A stretch of DNA of 8,810 nucleotides from a bacterium (GCA_024277605.1 JAJRUU010000127.1:1-8810); one strand, 5' to 3'. Counted from the stretch's first letter, positions 1 to 5,788 are shown. Notes: generated by a model from the sequence alone, not told the origin. Program-made: numbers and translations.

Positions 1-349
1 CCAGCGTGACAACGATGCCTCCCTTAACCAGGCCCAACATCCCCCCCCAAAAACGGTCAACAGGGGACATTCCGACAGATTTTATGGATTTACTGACCAG
101 CCTTCCAGCTAAACCACCCAAAAATACTATTACAATAAAAATAGTGATAAAGCCCAGTACATTGTTAAGATTTGGAGTATTAATATACGAGCCTAAATAT
201 TTGTGGCCTAAACCACAATAACGCATAGCCAGAACGGCGGCCAGAATGGCCGAACCCAGCGAGAACAATTCACGGACTAAGCCTTTATTTAAGCTGTATA
301 TGAAACTGAAAACCAAAACACAAATGATTGTTATATCCAGCCAGTGCAT
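1..349 (-). CDS. cvpA: CvpA family membrane protein, C-terminus cut off by window edge
   Basis: Reading down from ATG at 349-347 there is an open frame of 116 codons to the window edge with no stop. The protein begins MHWLDITIICVLVFS and carries hydrophobic segments at about residues 5-22, 30-45 and 64-84, with a fourth starting near 101. The stretch NKGLVRELFSL near residue 21 and the SPVDRFWGGMLGLVKG stretch near residue 95 match the pattern I know for CvpA/colicin V production proteins: a glycine-rich R(E)L loop after helix 1 and a D-R-x-x-G-x-x-x-G-x-x-K-G motif before helix 4. Family members are about 160-180 residues, so a third is missing. The biochemical role is not well defined; in Escherichia coli it is linked to colicin V export and envelope function. 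The ribosome site is weak (CGGGG about 9 bases upstream). A promoter fits at 386-414. An 8-base G tract (41-48 as C on the + strand) lies in the coding frame. Confidence 0.8.
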   Translation of the reverse strand, partial: MHWLDITIICVLVFSFIYSLNKGLVRELFSLGSAILAAVLAMRYCGLGHKYLGSYINTPNLNNVLGFITIFIVIVFLGGLAGRLVSKSIKSVGMSPVDRFWGGMLGLVKGGIVVTL

Positions 350-385
350 TATTTGCTGCCCCGAGGTGATCGCATGTACTTCATC

Positions 386-414
386 AATATAATTGTAGGT
401 TATTAATAAGTCAA
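386..414 (-). promoter_or_regulatory. Sigma-70-type promoter for cvpA
   Basis: On the minus strand TTGACT (414-409) is followed after exactly 17 bases by TATATT (391-386), five of six matches in each box. The expected start would be near 379, giving a leader of about 30 bases before the cvpA ATG at 349. This is seen in the sequence only; no start site is known. Confidence 0.6.
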
Positions 415-463
415 GCTATTAAATCAAAAAGTTTGTTTCGCCAACTATTTGCAATAAAAGTAT

Positions 464-492
464 TTTACAATAGCTTTATTATATTATATAAT
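464..492 (+). promoter_or_regulatory. Sigma-70-type promoter for the accC leader
   Basis: TTTACA (464-469), a spacer of exactly 17 bases and a consensus TATAAT (487-492) make a strong promoter. Transcription would begin near 499, which leaves an unusually long leader of about 250 bases before accC. That leader includes the whole inverted repeat at 548-731. The promoter could serve a separate small RNA, accC, or both. Confidence 0.65.
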
Positions 493-547
493 TCATTTTT
501 TAATATCCAAGATTGATGATGGGTTTAGCCCTTTTTGTAGTTTAATT

Positions 548-731
548 CTAGGCGTCTGTCGGACTTTGGGGTTCGTAGCGAGACAAGGGAGAAATATAGC
601 CCATTTTTTCGATCATTTGAGGCGAACAGTCCTGACTGGAATAGCGTGACTATTTAACAAAAATGAACGGGAAAATGGATATGTTTATCACTTGTCGCAG
701 TAGAATCATCCAAAGCCCGACAGGCTCCTAG
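548..731 (+). ncRNA. Candidate structured RNA / leader element (rod-shaped hairpin)
   Basis: The two ends form a 22-base imperfect stem (548-569 with 710-731; two mismatches and one G-U when folded as RNA). Further in, GCG..ACAAG (578-587, two-base bulge) pairs with CTTGTCGC (691-698). ATAT plus CCATTTT (594-597, 601-607, three-base bulge) pairs with AAAATGG plus ATAT (672-682), and this stem runs on through 608-618 with 661-671 with one A-A mismatch and two G-U pairs. The 42-base tip has two small hairpins (627-638 and 640-654). The length of about 184 and the stem-bulge-stem rod shape recall 6S RNA, but I recognise no conserved sequence of 6S, SRP RNA or a known riboswitch. It ends 10 bases before the accC ribosome site, so it could instead be a cis-acting leader. 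No target-site duplication flanks it, which argues against a miniature transposon. Confidence 0.42.
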
Positions 732-748
732 CAGAAGCAAGAGGAATT

Positions 749-2083
749 ATGTTTCGCAAAATATTGGTTGCCAACCGGGGTGAAGTTGCTCTGAGGATTA
801 TCCGCGCATGTCATGAATTGGATATTCGGGTGGTAGCTGTCCACTCTGAAGCTGATGCCGACAGTTTACATGTTCGCTTTGCGGATGAAGATATTTGTAT
901 TGGCCCACCGGAAAGCAAAAAAAGTTACCTACACATTCCCAGCATCATTAGCGCCGCCGAAATTACCGATGCTGAAGCCATTCATCCCGGTTACGGTTTT
1001 TTGGCTGAGAATCCACATTTTGCCGAAATATGTGAAAGTTGCCAAATTAAGTTCATTGGCCCGAGTGACGAGATTATCCGTACCATGGGAGACAAGGCCC
1101 GGGCACGAGAGCAGGCCCGGATAGCCGGGGTACCGGTTTTACCGGGTAGTGATAGCATTGATAATCCTGATGAAGGCAAAAAGGTCGCCCACAAAATAGG
1201 TTATCCGGTTATAATCAAGGCCGTAGGTGGTGGGGGTGGTAAAGGTATGCGTATCGTACATACCGACGCCAGCTTTCTGAATTCTTTCATGACCGCCCAG
1301 GCTGAAGCAACCGCTGCTTTTGGGGCGCCTTTCGTATATATTGAAAAATATCTGGAGGAACCTAAACATATCGAAATTCAAATCCTGGGGGATGAACAGG
1401 GGAATTTAATCCATCTGGGAGAAAGAGACTGCTCTATTCAACGCCGCTACCAGAAATTAATAGAGGAAGCCCCCTGCCCGGTAGTAGCTCCTGAACTGCG
1501 CCAAAAGATGGGAGATGCGGCGCTTAAACTGGCCAGGCAGGTGGGGTATTTCAGCACCGGCACGGTAGAGTTTTTATTAGATAAAGATAAATTCTATTTT
1601 ATGGAGATGAACACCCGCATCCAGGTGGAACATCCGGTAACTGAAATGGTTACCAGCGTGGATCTGGTCAAGGAACAGATTCGGGTGGCGGCCGGTGAAC
1701 CGTTGCGTTATAAGCAAGAGGACATAAAAATTTCCGGCCATGCAATTGAATGCCGCTTAAACGCCGAGGATCCGGATAACGGATTTAATCCATCTCCAGG
1801 TAAGATTACCGGATTTAATGTTCCTGGCGGCCCAGGCGTTAGAATGGATACCGCCGCTTACACGAATCATGTCATTTCCCCCTATTACGATTCACTCATC
1901 GGCAAGCTGATTGTATGGGGCAGTGATCGCCAAGAAGCCATCGCTCGTATGCAACGTTCGTTAGACGAATTAATAATTCAAGGAGTAAAAACCACGATTC
2001 CGCTTTATAAACGCATATTCCACAATGCAAAGTTTCTTAAGGGAAACTTTACGACCCGTTTTATGGATAACTTTTTAAAATAA
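749..2083 (+). CDS. accC: Biotin carboxylase subunit
   Basis: This enzyme uses ATP and bicarbonate to carboxylate biotin on a carrier protein, the first half-reaction of acetyl-CoA carboxylase (or of a two-subunit pyruvate or acyl-CoA carboxylase). The protein has 444 residues, close to the usual 445-450. The N-terminal domain opens with FRKILVANRGE, and HPGYGFLAEN lies at 79-88. The ATP-grasp lid GGGGGKGM is at 160-167 with K157 just before it. H207, E274 and E286 fit the metal and nucleotide ligands, and MNTRIQVEHPVTE around 287-299 holds the catalytic Arg290 and the QVE triplet. The C-terminal barrel domain is intact (ECRLNAEDP). GAGG sits four bases before the ATG, a rather short spacing. 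There is no biotinyl-lysine domain, and neither carrier protein nor carboxyltransferase is encoded in the window, so which carboxylase it serves is open. The dksA-like gene follows after 15 bases, probably in the same transcript. Confidence 0.93.
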   Translation: MFRKILVANRGEVALRIIRACHELDIRVVAVHSEADADSLHVRFADEDICIGPPESKKSYLHIPSIISAAEITDAEAIHPGYGFLAENPHFAEICESCQIKFIGPSDEIIRTMGDKARAREQARIAGVPVLPGSDSIDNPDEGKKVAHKIGYPVIIKAVGGGGGKGMRIVHTDASFLNSFMTAQAEATAAFGAPFVYIEKYLEEPKHIEIQILGDEQGNLIHLGERDCSIQRRYQKLIEEAPCPVVAPELRQKMGDAALKLARQVGYFSTGTVEFLLDKDKFYFMEMNTRIQVEHPVTEMVTSVDLVKEQIRVAAGEPLRYKQEDIKISGHAIECRLNAEDPDNGFNPSPGKITGFNVPGGPGVRMDTAAYTNHVISPYYDSLIGKLIVWGSDRQEAIARMQRSLDELIIQGVKTTIPLYKRIFHNAKFLKGNFTTRFMDNFLK

Positions 2084-2098
2084 TCTCAAGGAGTTATA

Positions 2099-2470
2099 AT
2101 GGACAAAAAGCAATTAGCTGCTATTGGTGAACAGTTGCTCACCAAAAGAAAGGAACTGCTGGCTGAAGTAAGTGAAACTATCGGTGTCTTAAATCAATCC
2201 CAGGACAAAGAGGAACTGGCTGATTTCACCGATCAATCTACCCTGGAATTTAACCGTGGCTTCCATTTGCAGATGAAGGAGCGAGAACGCAAGCTGTTGA
2301 TAAAAGTCGAGCAAGCCTTAGAGAAGATAAAAGATGGCACCTTTGGCATTTGCGAGAAATGTGAGAATCCAATCGGAGATAAAAGATTGGAGGCCCGGCC
2401 GGTGGTTACCATGTGCATCGAATGCAAGACCGAACAGGAAAAGCAGGAAAAACGCAATAATTTTAGCTAA
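2099..2470 (+). CDS. DksA/TraR-type C4 zinc-finger protein
   Basis: A 123-residue protein with an N-terminal helical, charged region (about 1-75, likely coiled coil) and a C-terminal four-cysteine zinc finger: C85-x2-C88 and C106-x2-C109, within CEKCENPIGDKRLEARPVVT. Proteins of this family enter the RNA polymerase secondary channel and adjust initiation, often with ppGpp. The tip of the coiled coil reads ADFTDQS (41-47). It keeps two acidic residues but lacks the alanine of the DxxDxA motif of true DksA, so it belongs to the broader TraR/DksA group; action on polymerase is inferred. AAGGAG lies about six bases before the ATG. It is 15 bases downstream of accC and probably co-transcribed. Its stop overlaps the stop of the convergent zinc-ribbon gene by four bases. 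Confidence 0.85.
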   Translation: MDKKQLAAIGEQLLTKRKELLAEVSETIGVLNQSQDKEELADFTDQSTLEFNRGFHLQMKERERKLLIKVEQALEKIKDGTFGICEKCENPIGDKRLEARPVVTMCIECKTEQEKQEKRNNFS

Positions 2471-2706
2471 CCGCAACTGGCGCAGGATTTTGCGGTACAA
2501 CTGCCACACTTTGACCCGGAAGATGCTGTAGACTCTGAAATGCCAGAGTCCGCCGATTTGCTCCCAGAGTGACTTGCAAACATAGAGAACTGCTTAGTGA
2601 CCTGCGCACTCTGGCACTTGGGACAGACAATTTCCTGGGCATTGTTTAATACCAATTTTTCAAATTCCTGCCCACAAGCCCGACACTCATATTCATAAAT
2701 CGGCAT
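2467..2706 (-). CDS. FmdB family zinc-ribbon protein
   Basis: A 79-residue protein starting MPIYEYECRACGQEFE, the typical opening of the FmdB/CxxC_CxxC_SSSS family. The zinc ribbon is formed by C8-x2-C11 and C28-x2-C31. A serine-rich linker follows (about 45-65). The C-terminus has four more cysteines (C67, C70, C75, C78) in CGSC and CASCG, which could bind a second metal; such a tail is known in part of the family. The founding member was described as a regulator of formamidase expression, but a general function is not established. No good ribosome site is visible before the ATG. It lies 95 bases downstream of the aldolase gene on the same strand and may be read from the same transcript. Confidence 0.8.
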   Translation of the reverse strand: MPIYEYECRACGQEFEKLVLNNAQEIVCPKCQSAQVTKQFSMFASHSGSKSADSGISESTASSGSKCGSCTAKSCASCG

Positions 2707-2726
2707 AGTTATACCAAACTCTATCT

Positions 2727-2740
2727 AGGGACAAGTCCCT
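2727..2740. repeat. Short palindromic hairpin upstream of fmdB
   Basis: AGGGAC and GTCCCT form a perfect six-pair stem around two bases (AA). It lies 21 bases upstream of the zinc-ribbon ATG, inside the 95-base gap after the aldolase stop. A second, AT-rich inverted repeat (CTCAAAA 2767-2773 with TTTTGAG 2782-2788) is closer to the aldolase. Neither has a T tract in the direction of transcription, so neither is a clear terminator. The first may be a dispersed repeat of the genome or a regulatory hairpin. Confidence 0.35.
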
Positions 2741-2801
2741 CTATAAATGGGGTCTACATCCATTTCCTCAAAATTTCGATCTTTTGAGTAAATAAATAGA
2801 A

Positions 2802-3446
2802 TTAGCCAGGTACTTTCTGCCAATCCGCCATAAATTTTTCTACCCCTGCATCAGTCAGCGGATGCTTGATGAGCTGCTCAATGACTTTAAAGGGAATGGT
2901 GGCGATATCAGCCCCCATCATAGCGGCACTCACCACATGCAATGGATTGCGGATACTGGCGACTATCACCTGGGTATCATAACCATAATTATCATATATA
3001 CAGATAATCTGCTCCACTACATCCATCCCCACCTGGCTGATATCATCCAACCGGCCCACAAAGGGACTGACATAAGTCGCTCCGGCTTTAGCGGCCAATA
3101 ACGCCTGACTGGCAGAGAATGCCAGGGTCACATTGGTCTTTATCCCCTCGCTATTCAATATCTTAACCGCCTTTAAACCCTCTTGAGTCATCGGCACCTT
3201 AACCACCACCTGCGGCCCTGTCTTGGCTAACTCATGGGCCTCCTTGACCATCTCCGGGGCAGTCAAAGTAACCGTCTCCAGGCTTACCGGGCCGTCAACG
3301 ATTGAGCATATCTCAGTAACCACTTCCTTAAACGGCCGCCCCTCTTTAGCCACCACACTGGGGTTGGTGGTTACCCCGTCAACCATGCCCAATGCCATAG
3401 CCTTCTTTATTTCACCAACGTTTGCAGTATCAATAAAGAATTTCAT
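2802..3446 (-). CDS. fsa: Small transaldolase / fructose-6-phosphate aldolase
   Basis: A 214-residue class I aldolase of the short TalC/FSA/MipB subfamily, the usual length for this group. It opens MKFFIDTANVGEI with the catalytic Asp6. GVTTNPS is at 24-30, the Schiff-base lysine K83 sits in VVVKVPMT, and the phosphate-binding FVGR motif is at 129-132. The C-terminal ADIATIPF and HPLTDAG blocks are intact. Family members either move dihydroxyacetone units between sugar phosphates (transaldolase, non-oxidative pentose phosphate pathway) or split fructose 6-phosphate; sequence reading alone does not decide which. It is cytosolic and normally a ring-shaped decamer. GAGGA lies about five bases before the ATG. 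A promoter fits at 3571-3599. The adjacent fmdB is on the same strand, while the restriction-modification genes point the other way. Confidence 0.92.
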   Translation of the reverse strand: MKFFIDTANVGEIKKAMALGMVDGVTTNPSVVAKEGRPFKEVVTEICSIVDGPVSLETVTLTAPEMVKEAHELAKTGPQVVVKVPMTQEGLKAVKILNSEGIKTNVTLAFSASQALLAAKAGATYVSPFVGRLDDISQVGMDVVEQIICIYDNYGYDTQVIVASIRNPLHVVSAAMMGADIATIPFKVIEQLIKHPLTDAGVEKFMADWQKVPG

Positions 3447-3570
3447 AGTTTCCTCACGTAGAAGTATGCCTTGCGGCGTTAATTAATGGAGTCAGGTCAA
3501 CGTATTTTCATAAAATAGCAGATAGCACCCTACCCTGCTCCTAAAAACATTATGTGGAAAGTCTCCTTAT

Positions 3571-3599
3571 TTTATAATCTATTCCTCAAATAAAATCAA
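3571..3599 (-). promoter_or_regulatory. Probable promoter for fsa
   Basis: On the minus strand TTGATT (3599-3594) is followed after 17 bases by TATAAA (3576-3571). Four and five of six bases match the sigma-70 boxes. The start would lie near 3564, giving a leader of about 118 bases before the aldolase ATG. No other equally good box pair was seen closer to the gene. Confidence 0.45.
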
Positions 3600-3658
3600 G
3601 GGCGATTTTGCCTGAATCGTGGACAGTTTTGGCTAATGGTTTATATAACTCTTTGTAG

Positions 3659-3719
3659 GGGAGGCCCTCGTGGCCTCCCGATATTTCGGGCGGGGACAGG
3701 GTCAATGACCCTCGCCCCG
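3659..3719. repeat. GC-rich cluster of three adjoining hairpins
   Basis: Three inverted repeats follow each other with almost no gap. GGGAGGCC (3659-3666) pairs with GGCCTCCC (3672-3679). CCCGA (3677-3681) pairs with TCGGG (3686-3690). CGGGG plus AGGGTCA (3691-3704) pairs with TGACCCT plus CCCCG (3706-3719), around a single base. The first two share three bases, so they compete. The pattern resembles the dispersed intergenic hairpin families seen in some anaerobe genomes. It may help stop transcription from either side, but no T tract follows. Confidence 0.55.
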
Positions 3720-3946
3720 GCGCTGCATCATCATAATATTCAAATCTATACCGCTGGACAGCGTGGCTGCGAGTGCCAATGGCACCTTTATTATAAGGAG
3801 CGTTTACCTTGTCCCTGAATTCCATAGAATCACCAGGAGCTATGGTCTTTTTCGGTGAGTAACAATCCTTTTCGCTGCAACTATTTATAGATTTTCCTTG
3901 CAACTTACCACTAAATATAGTATTAATCTAAGGATAGTAAAAAGTG

Positions 3947-3976
3947 TTGTTTTCATACAACTAATCGTATTATAAT
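3947..3976 (+). promoter_or_regulatory. Promoter of the restriction-modification genes
   Basis: TTGTTT (3947-3952), 18 bases, then a consensus TATAAT (3971-3976). The start would be near 3983, so the leader before the GTG at 4003 is only about 20 bases and holds AGAGGG (3987-3992) as ribosome site. The -35 box overlaps a small inverted repeat (GTTGT 3946-3950 with ACAAC 3957-3961). Confidence 0.55.
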
Positions 3977-3986
3977 AAAACTAATC
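3959..3986 (+). repeat. Direct repeat AACTAATC flanking the -10 box (operator candidate)
   Basis: The eight bases AACTAATC occur at 3959-3966 and again at 3979-3986, a 20-base period or about two turns of the helix, on the same face of the DNA. They bracket TATAAT, so a bound dimer would block polymerase. Restriction-modification genes are often controlled this way by a C protein or by the methyltransferase, but no C gene is seen here. The regulatory role is inferred. Confidence 0.35.
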
Positions 3987-4002
3987 AGAGGGCTAATTAT
4001 CC

Positions 4003-4869
4003 GTGCAAGGGCTTTGGACAAAAGACAAAGAGGTTGAATTTTTTACTGAGTCACAGGCATTTGCTGCTCCTGAACAATTGTTTTATGTCGGAGATGATGG
4101 CCGATATTATGCGTATTGGCCAAAGACATACAAAGGCAAAAAGTCAACCCTTAAGAGCAGAAACTCTTTAATTGGAAATTTTACTGAAAAATATTCAGTA
4201 GATTTGCTTCAAAAATTTGCTAATTCTCAAAGTCTTTATGCCGTTCAAGGTGTAATCTGTAACGAAATTGGATTGACAGCTCAATCACCTGCCGATTTAG
4301 CTTTCTGTAAAACAAAAAACAGAGAGCAGTCTGTGGCTAATATCATGGCAATTTTCGAAGTAAAAATGTCGGTAGTATGGAATTGGGAACTGAAAAACAA
4401 TCAATTGCTCTGTTTGGGTGACTTTAAAACTCACAAAGGAAATCCCGGACTGCTTCGCTCTGATACTATGTTAAAGGCGATTGGTAAAAGCATAAACATC
4501 CGTGTTTGTTCCTATCATGCTTCTACAATCCCTATTATCATTTTAGGAAATACCCCAATCACTAAAAGTTATATGTCAAAAGTAGATTATCTTTATAAAG
4601 CTGGTATAATTCAGGGTTTTTGGTCTGTAAATTCTAACCCATTAGACGGCAATGAGGACAACTTAAAACGTACCCCATCAAATGGTTTTATAAGGATGGA
4701 CTCATATGGGGAATTAGAAACTTATTCAAAAAACTTACTTTCAAGAAAACTCGAATTTTTCTCAAGCATGAAACCAAAAAATGAATTAGGTAAGATAATA
4801 GATATCGCCTGTCGAGAAACAACTTTTGAATTAAAGGCAGAAAAATTCCTGTCTTTATTGAGGGCATAA
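4003..4869 (+). CDS. Type II restriction endonuclease, PD-(D/E)XK-like, specificity unknown
   Basis: A 288-residue protein that I place as the endonuclease of the pair because of its position and its probable active site. SPADLAF (95-101, Asp98) is followed 20 residues later by IFEVKMS (117-123, Glu119 and Lys121), which fits the PD-(D/E)XK nuclease pattern of D...ExK on adjacent strands. The region GLLRSDTMLKAIGKSINIR (149-167) and IIILGNTPITKSY (178-190) look like conserved core blocks, but I cannot name the family or the recognition site. The start is GTG, chosen because AGAGGG lies ten bases upstream and the promoter ends just before it. Base composition is AT-rich (for example 17 G/C in the 60 bases 4141-4200). 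The endonuclease gene comes first, which is risky for a new host unless expression is controlled. Cleavage activity is inferred. Confidence 0.68.
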   Translation: MQGLWTKDKEVEFFTESQAFAAPEQLFYVGDDGRYYAYWPKTYKGKKSTLKSRNSLIGNFTEKYSVDLLQKFANSQSLYAVQGVICNEIGLTAQSPADLAFCKTKNREQSVANIMAIFEVKMSVVWNWELKNNQLLCLGDFKTHKGNPGLLRSDTMLKAIGKSINIRVCSYHASTIPIIILGNTPITKSYMSKVDYLYKAGIIQGFWSVNSNPLDGNEDNLKRTPSNGFIRMDSYGELETYSKNLLSRKLEFFSSMKPKNELGKIIDIACRETTFELKAEKFLSLLRA

Positions 4870-4870
4870 A

Positions 4871-5788
4871 ATGGCTGAAACTAATTATAAGCGCACAGGT
4901 GCTGGAACAAAAACAAGTTCCTTCGGAACACCCGGCAGAATAAATCATGATTCGTCAAAATTTTATGAGAGCCGATTGTATGAGGGTTTAAAGAAGGGAG
5001 AAGAGACCTCGCATATTGAAAATGAAATTCCAGTAGAAAATTTAGACCGAATATACTGCAAATCAAGTGAAAACATGGACGAATTACCAGACAACAGTAC
5101 TCATCTAATGGTTACCTCACCTCCATATAACGTAACCAAGGATTATGATAATAATTTGAGTTTAGCAGAATATCTTAAACTTCTACGAAATATTTGGCAG
5201 GAAACCTACAGAGTGCTGGTGCCTGGTGGCAGAGCCTGTATTAACGTAGCCAACCTGGGGAGAAAACCTTATATCCCCTTACACAGTTATATTATTGAAG
5301 ATATGCATGATATCGGTTTTTTAATGCGCGGTGAACTAATATGGAACAAAGCTTCAAGCGCAAGCCCCTCAACGGCCTGGGGGAGTTGGCTTTCGGCAGC
5401 AAATCCAGTTTTAAGAGATGTACATGAATATATTCTGGTGTTTTCAAAAGACTCGTTTTCAAGAAAAAAAAAGGCCAAGGAAAACACAATCAAAAAAGAA
5501 GAATTTTTAGAATGGACAAAAAGTGTGTGTACTTTTCCAGCCGTATCAGCCAAACAAATAGGGCACCCAGCCCCCTTCCCTGAAGAACTTCCTCACCGGC
5601 TGATACAATTATATACTTTTAAAAATGATGTCGTTTTAGACCCTTTTGCGGGTAGCGGCACAACCTGTCTCTCTTCTATTAAAGACAATCGTAATTTTAT
5701 CGGCTATGATACAAATGCCGAATATGTAAAATTAGCAGAGACTAGAATTTCAAGCTACATAAAACAAACAGATCCATCTAAAAAATAA
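4871..5788 (+). CDS. Site-specific DNA methyltransferase, beta class (probably N4-cytosine)
   Basis: A 305-residue methyltransferase. The catalytic motif IV, VTSPPYNV, is at 81-88 and the S-adenosylmethionine site, LDPFAGSGTT, at 256-265, followed by FIGYD (276-280). HPAPFPEELP (232-241) is motif X. The order IV ... X-I defines the beta class. The serine in TSPPY favours N4-cytosine methylation, but N6-adenine is not excluded. The segment between about 160 and 230 probably holds the target recognition domain. The N-terminus has SFGTPGRINHDSSKFYESRL, a block seen in similar enzymes. It starts one base after the endonuclease stop, with GAGGG (4860-4864) inside the end of that gene, so the two are translated from one message. 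It would protect host DNA against the endonuclease. An A9 tract lies at 5464-5472 within the coding frame. Confidence 0.9.
   Translation: MAETNYKRTGAGTKTSSFGTPGRINHDSSKFYESRLYEGLKKGEETSHIENEIPVENLDRIYCKSSENMDELPDNSTHLMVTSPPYNVTKDYDNNLSLAEYLKLLRNIWQETYRVLVPGGRACINVANLGRKPYIPLHSYIIEDMHDIGFLMRGELIWNKASSASPSTAWGSWLSAANPVLRDVHEYILVFSKDSFSRKKKAKENTIKKEEFLEWTKSVCTFPAVSAKQIGHPAPFPEELPHRLIQLYTFKNDVVLDPFAGSGTTCLSSIKDNRNFIGYDTNAEYVKLAETRISSYIKQTDPSKK

Larger units (their letters stand above)
350..748. other. Divergent intergenic region, cvpA / accC
   Basis: These 399 bases contain no convincing reading frame. They hold a leftward promoter for cvpA (386-414), a rightward promoter (464-492), a minor GGG/CCC hairpin followed by five T (521-536), the long imperfect inverted repeat (548-731) and, at 741-744, the GAGG ribosome site of accC. 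The two -10 boxes are about 100 bases apart, so the region acts as a two-way control region. The left part (415-510) is very AT-rich. Confidence 0.7.
3447..4002. other. Intergenic region, fsa / restriction-modification genes
   Basis: These 556 bases hold no gene I can support. From left to right they contain the fsa leader, a leftward promoter (3571-3599), a GC-rich cluster of hairpins (3659-3719), a small hairpin GTGCC-AAT-GGCAC (3773-3785) and an AT-rich tail from 3890 with the rightward promoter of the restriction-modification genes. A 105-codon frame on the minus strand (3903-3586) runs straight through the hairpin cluster and looks accidental. The sharp change from GC-rich repeats to AT-rich sequence near 3890 may mark the left edge of acquired DNA. 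Confidence 0.6.

Noticed and set aside
6..221. A 71-codon frame on the plus strand at the left edge
   Set aside because: It is the opposite strand of the cvpA frame, which shows clear family features.
521..536. Small GGG/CCC hairpin followed by five T as a leader terminator
   Set aside because: The stem has only three G-C pairs plus one G-U, too weak for a confident intrinsic terminator.
548..731. SRP RNA or T-box riboswitch as the identity of the structured element
   Set aside because: The GGAA-type tip with flanking conserved bases of SRP RNA and the conserved T-box sequence are absent. 6S is left only as a shape-based possibility.
548..731. Miniature inverted-repeat transposon
   Set aside because: The ends look like terminal inverted repeats, but the flanks (TTAATT and CAGAAG) show no target duplication, and internal stems pair along most of the length. 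A copy-number search would be needed to reopen this.
3586..3903. A 105-codon frame on the minus strand between fsa and the R-M genes
   Set aside because: It runs through the GC-rich hairpin cluster, has no good ribosome site, shows no domain pattern and is of odd composition. It is best explained as chance.
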